Shown here: in pieces, positions 57,791 to 64,000 of the stretch | Position numbering within the stretch: position 1 is the stretch's first letter | Layout of the letters: every line of letters starts with the position of its first letter | Source: Theobroma cacao | Taxonomy: Eukaryota; Streptophyta; Magnoliopsida; Malvales; Malvaceae | Direction: 5' to 3' | DNA: 64,000 bases | NCBI RefSeq assembly: GCF_000208745.1 | Contig: NC_030858.1 | Coordinates: 9,931,095-9,995,094 of the forward strand | Translations under genes and position numbers: made by a program | Notes under the pieces: generated by a model | The model's input: only the letters and a program-made list of their open reading frames with translations | Databases searched by the model: none | Told to the model about the DNA's origin: nothing

Positions 57791-58240
57791 ACAAGTAAAG
57801 AGGTAACTTTAAATATGATTGAGCTTAACCTTTTTACTACCAATCATAAATCTTGGATAACAAATTCAGGATGTGGATCACATTTATGTACCAACATAAA
57901 AGCTTTAAGGGATAGTAGAAGGCTTGGTAAAAAGAGGTAATCTTAAGAGTGGGCAATGGTGCAAAAATTGTAATAGTTGCCGTTGGGACTTGTGATCTTA
58001 TTTTACCATCGGACTTAGTGCTGGAGCTAAAAGAATGCTATTGTGTACTAGCATTAACTATAAACATCATTTCAATTTCAAACCTAGCTAAGAATGATGA
58101 TTTCGAATTTAGTATGAAGGGTAATTGTTGCACTATTATTCTAAATGATATCTTTTATGGATCCATAAAATGTCATGGAAGACTTTATGTTATGGTTCTT
58201 GAGTGCCTAATGCTTAATATGGATGTCAAGAAAGGCTAAA
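57791..58240 (+). pseudogene. Copia protease remnant of the outer element
   Basis: Contains SWITNSGCGSHLCTNIKALR, where the catalytic Asp of the usual W-I-L-D-T-G is Asn. Then, in a shifted frame open for 96 codons (57949-58239), come VGNGAKIVIVAVGTCDLILP, LVLELKECYCVLALTINIIS and LNDIFYGSIKCHGRLYVM, all typical of this copia lineage. Confidence 0.85.
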
Positions 58241-59130
58241 CAAGATAATCCAAGTCAAACCTATATCTAGCATTGTAGACTTGGTCATATCAATACGACA
58301 AGGATAGCCAAGTTATATAAACAAGGTTATCTAGATCCATTTGATTATGAATCATATGGAACTTGTGAATGCTATCTCCTTGGTAAGATTTTTAAGACTT
58401 CTTTTACTGGAAAGGATGAAAAAGTAGGTGTGCTCCCAAAGCTAATACATTCGGATGTATGTGGACCCTTAAACATACCAACAGAGGAAGTTATTCGCAT
58501 TTTATTACGTTTACAAATGACCATTCTAGATTTGGTTTTGTGTACTTAATGAAGTAAAAGTCGGAAGGTTTTGAAACGTTAAAAAAATTTAAGGCTGAGG
58601 TTGAGAAATAAACTGGGAAGAGTATTCTCACTCTTAGATCAGATCGAGGAGGATAATATCTTAGCTAGGAGCTTTTGAATTATCTAACAAAACATGAAAT
58701 TTTGTCGCAATGGACTCCACTTGGAACTCCACAAAGTAATAGAGTATTTGAAAGGAGAAACCGAACCCTGTTGGACATGGTTCATTCCATGTTGAGTAGG
58801 GCAGACCTTTTGATACTCGTTTAGGGATATACCTTAGAGATTATTGCTTACCTTTGTAACAAGATTCCAATCAAGTCGGTTGATAAGACACCATATGAGA
58901 TGTGGTATGGAAAAAGACCAAACTTGTCTTATACAAGAATTTAGGGATGTACAGCTTATATGAAGTGTGCATCGTCAGATAAGCTTGGAGCTCGATCAAA
59001 TAAATGCAAGTTTGTAGGGTATCCTACATAAACTGTAGGAAGTATTTGTCTCGAAACATGCTGCTTTCTTGGAGAAAAAGTTTTTACTTGAACGGACTAG
59101 TGTGAATAAAATAATTTTTGAAAAGGTTTA
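58241..59130 (+). pseudogene. Copia integrase remnant of the outer element
   Basis: Pieces in order: HCRLGHINTTRIAKLYKQGY, CECYLLGKIFKTSFTGK, LIHSDVCGPLNIP with the first catalytic Asp, SILTLRSDRGG with the second Asp, LLNYLTKHEILSQWTPLGTP, KIPIKSVDKTPYEMWYGKRP and SDKLGARSNKCKFVGYP. Many stops between them. Confidence 0.85.
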
Positions 59131-60850
59131 AGAACCACAAACTAAAGTCCTTATGGACCCTGAACCAATGGTCAAAGCATTAGATACTCAAACCGATGCT
59201 CAAGAAACATAACTGCTCCATAGATCTATGAGACGGAGACAACCTCCAAATAGATATAGATTTATGCTGGAAAGAGATTCTCTACCAATTGGCAAAAACT
59301 CTACTACTTATGAGGAAGAAATATTTGATATCGATTCTGATAAGTGGCTAAAGGCCAGGAAATCCTAGATGGATGCCATGCATGTCAACCAAGTATGGAC
59401 TTTGGTTGATGCACCTGAAAGGGTACAACCTATAGAATGCAAATGGATCTTTAAGAGAAAGACTAACATGGTTGGTAATGTACAAACAAACAAGGCTAGG
59501 TTGGTTGCTAAAGGTTACAACCAAGTTGAAGAAATCGATTATGAGGAAACTTTCTCACCTGTAGCCATGTTTAGATCCATTAGGATTTTGCTTGCTATTG
59601 TTGCATATTATGATTATGAGATATGGAAGATGGATGTAAAGAGAGCATTCCTTAATAGGAATTTGAAAGAAGAAGTGTATATAACATAACCTAAAGGTTT
59701 TATATCCAAGGAGAATTTGCATAAACTATGCAAACTCTAAATGTCTAGCGTTTAGGAGTTAGAACATCAAATTTGATGAAACTATTAAAGAATATGATTT
59801 CGTCAAGAATCATGATAATCCATGTGGTTACAAGAAGGTAAAAGGAAAAGTAGTTGTATTCTTAATACTTTATGTTGATGACATACTACTAATAGGAAAT
59901 GATGCACTGATGCTACAAACTGTCAAGATACGGTTATCTAAACAATTCTCCATGAATGATTTGGGAGAAATGACCTATATTATGGGAATAAGGATCTACA
60001 GAGTTAAATCAAACAGGCTGCTAGGATTGTCCCAATCCACTTATGTAGATAAGGTGTTAAAGAGGTTTAGCATGACCAAGTCCAAGAAGGGACACTAGCC
60101 TATGTCACATGGCATTCATCTCTCAAAGGATATGTGTCCAAAAACACAAGATGGGAGGATGAGGATGGATAGGATACTGTATGCATCGGCTATAGGATCC
60201 ATCATGTATGTTAAGTAATGTACTAGACTAGATGTGGTGTATGCTTTGAGTGTCATGAGCAAATACCAATCGAATCTAGGTGAGAGTCACTAGATTGTTG
60301 TGAAAAATATCCTTAAGTACTTATGAAGAATTGACAATGTTTTCTTGATCTATGAAGAGGCTAAACTCCAAGTTAAAGGATATGGAGATGCTGCATTCCA
60401 ATCCAATAAGGATGACATCAAATCACAAAGAGGGTTTATGTTTACCTTAAATGACGGTGCTATTAGCAGGAAAAGTTTTAAGTAAGCAACGATGCAGATT
60501 CTACAACTGAGGCTAAATACATCTTTGCATTTAAGGCAGTGAAGGAGGGAGTTTGGATCAAGAAGTTCGTAACAGAACTTGGTGTGGTTCCTAACATTGT
60601 TGATCCTATAACTTTATACTATGACAACAATGGAGCCATTGCACAAGCGAAAGAACCAAGGTCTCATCAAGGGTCTAAACATGTATTGTAGTGTTATCAC
60701 CTAATCAAGGAGATAATTGGAAGATGTGTTATTAATATAGAGAAAGTACCCACGGAGGGCAACTTAGCTGACTCTCTCACTAAAGTTTTGTCCCAACAAA
60801 AACATGATCGCCACTTAAAGGACTTTGGTATTAGATACATGGGCGATTAG
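59131..60850 (+). pseudogene. Copia reverse transcriptase and RNase H remnant of the outer element
   Basis: 59369-59689 is open for 106 codons from AMHVNQVWTLVDAPE-type RT start through CKWIFKRKTNMVGNVQTNKA, YEETFSPVAMFRSIRILLAI and WKMDVKRAFLNRNLKEEVYI. A deletion around 59720-59800 removes part of the palm. The catalytic box YVDDILLIGND is intact at about 59871-59903, followed by FSMNDLGEMTYIMGIRIYR. RNase H traces (VKGYGDAAFQSNKDDIKSQRG, DNNGAIAQAKE in shifted frame) run to about 60850. Confidence 0.85.
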
Positions 60851-60870
60851 CTTTAGTGCTAATGGAAGAT

Positions 60871-61270
60871 TGTTAATGTAAGCCCTGTAAGCCAATCGAT
60901 TTTGTGCTTGTAAAACAGTGCATTAATTAGTCATATTTCATGTTAAATACATTATGGATATTTTGTATAATGTATAAAGTAATGCTTTATCAATGAGTTT
61001 ATTTATAAAGAGTTATGAGAGACTAATGTAGATAAAGTCTTTAGAATATAATGGCCTTGCAAATAAATTATAAAGATTATAATTAGGAGATTTTTATGCG
61101 TCAAAGCTTTTTTCCTAAATATGTTCTTGGTCATTGTATTGTAAAAAATAAGGATATTGACAATGCTTAAAGGATGGTATACGTTAAGCCTCCTTACTTT
61201 AGAAGTAAGCAACTTATTTCATAGGTTGAAGTATGCGAGATACTGGGGAATAGTATGTGGGTGCTTGTCA
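60871..61270 (+). repeat. 3' LTR of the outer copia, truncated
   Basis: Starts TGTTAATGTAAGCCC after the polypurine tract GGAAGAT and runs continuously through the point where the 5' LTR is interrupted. It then stops at GTGGGTGCTTGT (about 61270), where copia gag sequence of another element begins. About 1.2 kb of LTR is missing from the window. Confidence 0.85.
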
Positions 61271-62205
61271 CCATCGCAACAAAGTCTTTGACATCATGTT
61301 CAACAAGCTTTACCTTGTTTCCAAAACTAGAAGCAGCAATCTTGTTATCAAGATTTCTAGAATTCCTAAACTTGCACTACTTGATAAAATGTCCATTCTT
61401 TCCACAATGATAACACATTTGATCACTTTTATATTTCTTGGATTTCTTGAAGTCAATTTCTTGACTCTATTTCTTTTCAAATTTCCAAAATCCTTTTCTT
61501 TTTAATTGACGAGATTTATATTTGACCTAAGAATGGGTGCATTTCTAGCACAATTTTCTATCTCAATATGCAAACGAGTTTGAAACTCTTCAATAGTAAA
61601 ACTTTCTGGAGAGTGTAAAATTTTCTTCCTATATCCATTCCAAGAAAATGAAAGTTTGGATAGAATTGCTCCCACTAAAAGTGAGTAAGGAATTTTGATT
61701 TCTAGTTCACTTAATTTAGATGTCAAAATTCGTAATTGATGTACTTGATCCGTAATTGGTTTGGTATCTATCATGGTAAACTCTAAGTATCTCAATGCAA
61801 GAAATTTATCCGTACTTTTTTTCTCCTTTTTGTACATTTCCTCAAGTGTAGTCCAGATTTCTTTTGCTAAAGTCTTTTATCTAAAAAGATCATATAATCA
61901 ATCAGTGAGAGAATTCAAAATGTATCAATGACATATAAACTCGTCATGTTTCCGTTTCTCTATGTTAACATTAGCAATGGTTGCTACAACAATATTTCAG
62001 AAGATGTTGCTTCTATTGACTTGATTTCTTTTGGGTTTGATGGTTGATCCGTTTCAAGAACATAATAAATTTTCAATGTGGTTAATAGGAATACCATCTT
62101 ATCCATCCATCTAGTGAAATTTGTTCCATCAAATCTATCAAGTTTGATCACTTCCTGATTTTGGAAGTGAGCCTTCACACTTGAATCCAACCTAGTCTCC
62201 ATCAT
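61271..62205 (-). pseudogene. gag: Copia gag fragment of another element
   Basis: On the minus strand: start at 62205 with METRLDSSVKAHFQNQE and LDRFDGTNFTRWMDKM; then after breaks YLEFTMIDTKPITDQVHQLR, ILTSKLSELEIKIP and SFTIEEFQTRLHIEIE (61837-61502); then a zinc knuckle CYHCGKNGHF..C with a stop just before the last Cys (about 61420-61378), ending in DVKDFVAMV at the junction. It is a gag of a third copia type. Its LTRs are not identified; the right side may continue to about 62750. Confidence 0.8.
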
Positions 62206-64000
62206 GAAAAAATTGCAAAAATGTTTGAAAAAATACCTAAAGATTATTAGAAAATTTTAGAAGAAGAAAAAGAAGAATATTTTAAGAAGGAAGATTATGA
62301 CTATGAGGGCGAGAATTGTCACTTTCCTTTAGGTATTTTTTCAACCTCCAAGATACAACAAAGTCTTTAAAACATTTATCAGAATTGTGAAATTAGCAGT
62401 GTAAGAACGTTATTTATATAATAAGCCAACATATACGTCTTTTAATGAAAAGACTTGTATCCTTTCATAATCTGGCTTTTCAAATTGTACAAAAAGACTT
62501 GTTTCTTTTCATAATATAACTCTTCAAATAGTTGTTTCCTTTCATAATACAACTATTCAATAATTATATAAAATAACCTTTCAAAAGTTATATTTTAATA
62601 AGGTAATTATTTATAATTGTTTAGTCACAACTTTTCATTAATAAGTCCAACATTAACAAACTATCTAACAATAATTTGATCATTTTCACTTATATTTTAA
62701 GAAAATTTGATTAATTCAATTTTTAGAATTTAAAAAAGAAGCTACTATATAATCACCTCTAGACTCAGTCCTTCAACTTATACGTGGTAGGGTACTTGAC
62801 AATTGACACCAAGCTTCATGGTCTCTAAAGGGCCTAATTTAGTTTAATTTCGGGTTTTATATCTTTAGGATTGATGGGCACTTTGCTTGAACAGGAAGTA
62901 GATGTCCTTTGAGTACCCTAGAAGTGACCAAACCCTTGATTTACGGGCATGAAATTGGTGAAAAGAGCATTAATTATTGTTCTAATCAAATACACAGGAT
63001 TCCTTATGGACTTTCTGGCTGTAAAGATCATACAAAAACCAAAACTAATATCTTTGAAAATGGGTTGCCCTTCTTAATTAATGCACATAATACATATATG
63101 TCTCACAATGACGCCATAGTCTCCCTCGACATGTCACTTTCCAGCCAAATTTTTTGAATGTCAGTTTCATGTAGCATGCATAATCTTAAGTGGAAACAGA
63201 GAAGTTTGAAAATGTTTCCAAATTAAAGAGTTAGAGAGAAACTTTGTTCCTCTTTTTTGTTACAATTTTTTTTTTTTGTAAAATTGGGCATGTCATTTTT
63301 TCTGAGTCAAGAGTATAATTACGAATTAGATTTTTTATACAAAAAATTTTAAATTACATAATAAAGTAATGGTCGCCCATCCTATAAATCATATTTCTCT
63401 CAACCTAATGACTTGAACTTATAAGATTTCAAAGTTGAAATTTCATATTCTAGTTGTTCGAGTGTTTGTAGCAGTTATTTCATGATTATCAATTAAATTA
63501 TATATATTAATTCTATTCTTAAGGAAACTTTGTGCTTGATGCTTCAATCATCAAAATCAACTTCTTACTCTTTTATTCTCTTCTTTTTCTTTTCTTTTTG
63601 TTTTATACATACAAACAAACATATACCATACAACAAACATACAACATAAGTAAAATTTACAAATCCAACAAAGAGATATACCTTAGAAAAATGTATTTAT
63701 TTCCCAAGAGAAAAATTTAGCAATTATAATTTAGTATTTCAAATTAAAACATTTAAAATGTAAACATAATCTTGTTTTTTTTTTTGGACTACGAGGAAAA
63801 AAGAAAGGAATAAAAGGGGCTTGATTTGATTCTTTTGGGTGACAATAAATTAAAGCCAATGGGATGCTTTGGTTTGATTGTTTGACAACAATGGGCAAAG
63901 GGTTTGACTAACTAGTTTTGCCTGTGGGGAGCATGAGAAAAGGCAAATTCTGGGACGGGGAAGCCCCATGATTCAAGGGTTGCGAGGCTGTAAACCTTTG
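62206..64000. other. Intergenic stretch with no supported gene
   Basis: AT-rich. An 18-bp inverted repeat occurs at 62225-62242/62327-62344. The 82-codon frame at 62909-63157 shows no known domain. T-runs at about 63267-63281 and 63776-63785. Confidence 0.5.
62225..62344. repeat. 18-bp inverted repeat with 84-base loop
   Basis: TTGAAAAAATACCTAAAG (62225-62242) is the exact reverse complement of 62327-62344. It lies just upstream of the gag start of the minus-strand fragment, so it may belong to that element's leader. Confidence 0.8.

Larger units (their letters stand above)
27494..61270 (+). mobile_element. Outer Ty1/copia element, split by nested insertions
   Basis: The 5' LTR starts TGTTAGTGTAAGCCC at 27494 and stops at 27680; its continuation begins at 48018. 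The 3' LTR from 60871 (TGTTAATGTAAGCCC) runs across that point without a break, so 27681-48012 is an insertion. After the rejoined 5' LTR come a perfect PBS (49459-49470), a long leader holding two solo LTRs, protease, integrase, RT and RNase H, and a polypurine tract (GCTAATGGAAGAT) before 60871. No capsid-type gag was found between leader and protease. The 3' LTR is cut at about 61270. The original element would be about 9 kb. Confidence 0.9.

Noticed and set aside
62909..63157. 82-codon open frame at the right end
   Set aside because: No recognisable family, no start context, surrounded by AT-rich spacer.

Overview
This window is AT-rich plant nuclear DNA, probably from a eudicot. It is dominated by decayed LTR retrotransposons. 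I find one convincing host gene: a small helix-loop-helix (HLH) regulator at 17423-17698 with its own TATA box, G-box and poly(A) signal. The species cannot be named from the sequence. The plant call rests on the Ty1/copia lineages present, the plant-type HLH protein and the promoter layout. Intergenic sequence is the rest.

Layout: 1-896 is the 5' end (LTR plus gag) of a minus-strand copia element that cuts off an older minus-strand copia relic at 897-4868. 4869-11341 has no gene I can support, only small tandem repeats. 11342-17211 is a complete but dead minus-strand copia element with LTRs and a perfect CATGA target-site duplication (TSD). It lies about 90 bp upstream of the TATA box of the HLH gene. 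17899-20274 is intergenic. 20275-25614 is a second complete but dead copia element on the plus strand, whose gag area is replaced by minisatellites. 26048-27493 is very AT-rich and may be the left part of a DNA transposon.

27494-61270 is one nest. The outer layer is a plus-strand copia element. Its 5' LTR is split at 27680/48018 by a large element (27681-48012, TSD GGTTA) with ~2.8 kb LTRs and an essentially non-coding interior, i.e. LARD-like and related to gypsy. That element is split by a 10.2-kb Sirevirus-like copia on the minus strand (33463-43697, TSD ACAAT), which carries an extra ORF after pol. The extra ORF is in turn interrupted by a 54-nt TG...CA stub containing one N and flanked by GGACG (36710-36763), apparently a collapsed LTR. 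The untranslated leader of the outer copia holds a ~3 kb solo LTR (49774-55781, TSD GAGTT) split by a second solo LTR of the same family (52094-55052, TSD ATGTT). A 217-nt N gap lies inside the first.

The 3' LTR of the outer copia is cut at about 61270 by a minus-strand copia gag fragment. The rest to 64000 shows no recognisable gene. TSDs and LTR ends allowed the insertions to be ordered: outer copia first, then the LARD-like element, then the Sirevirus, then the stub. No reading frame of any element here looks able to produce a complete polyprotein, although two reverse transcriptases keep their YVDD motif.
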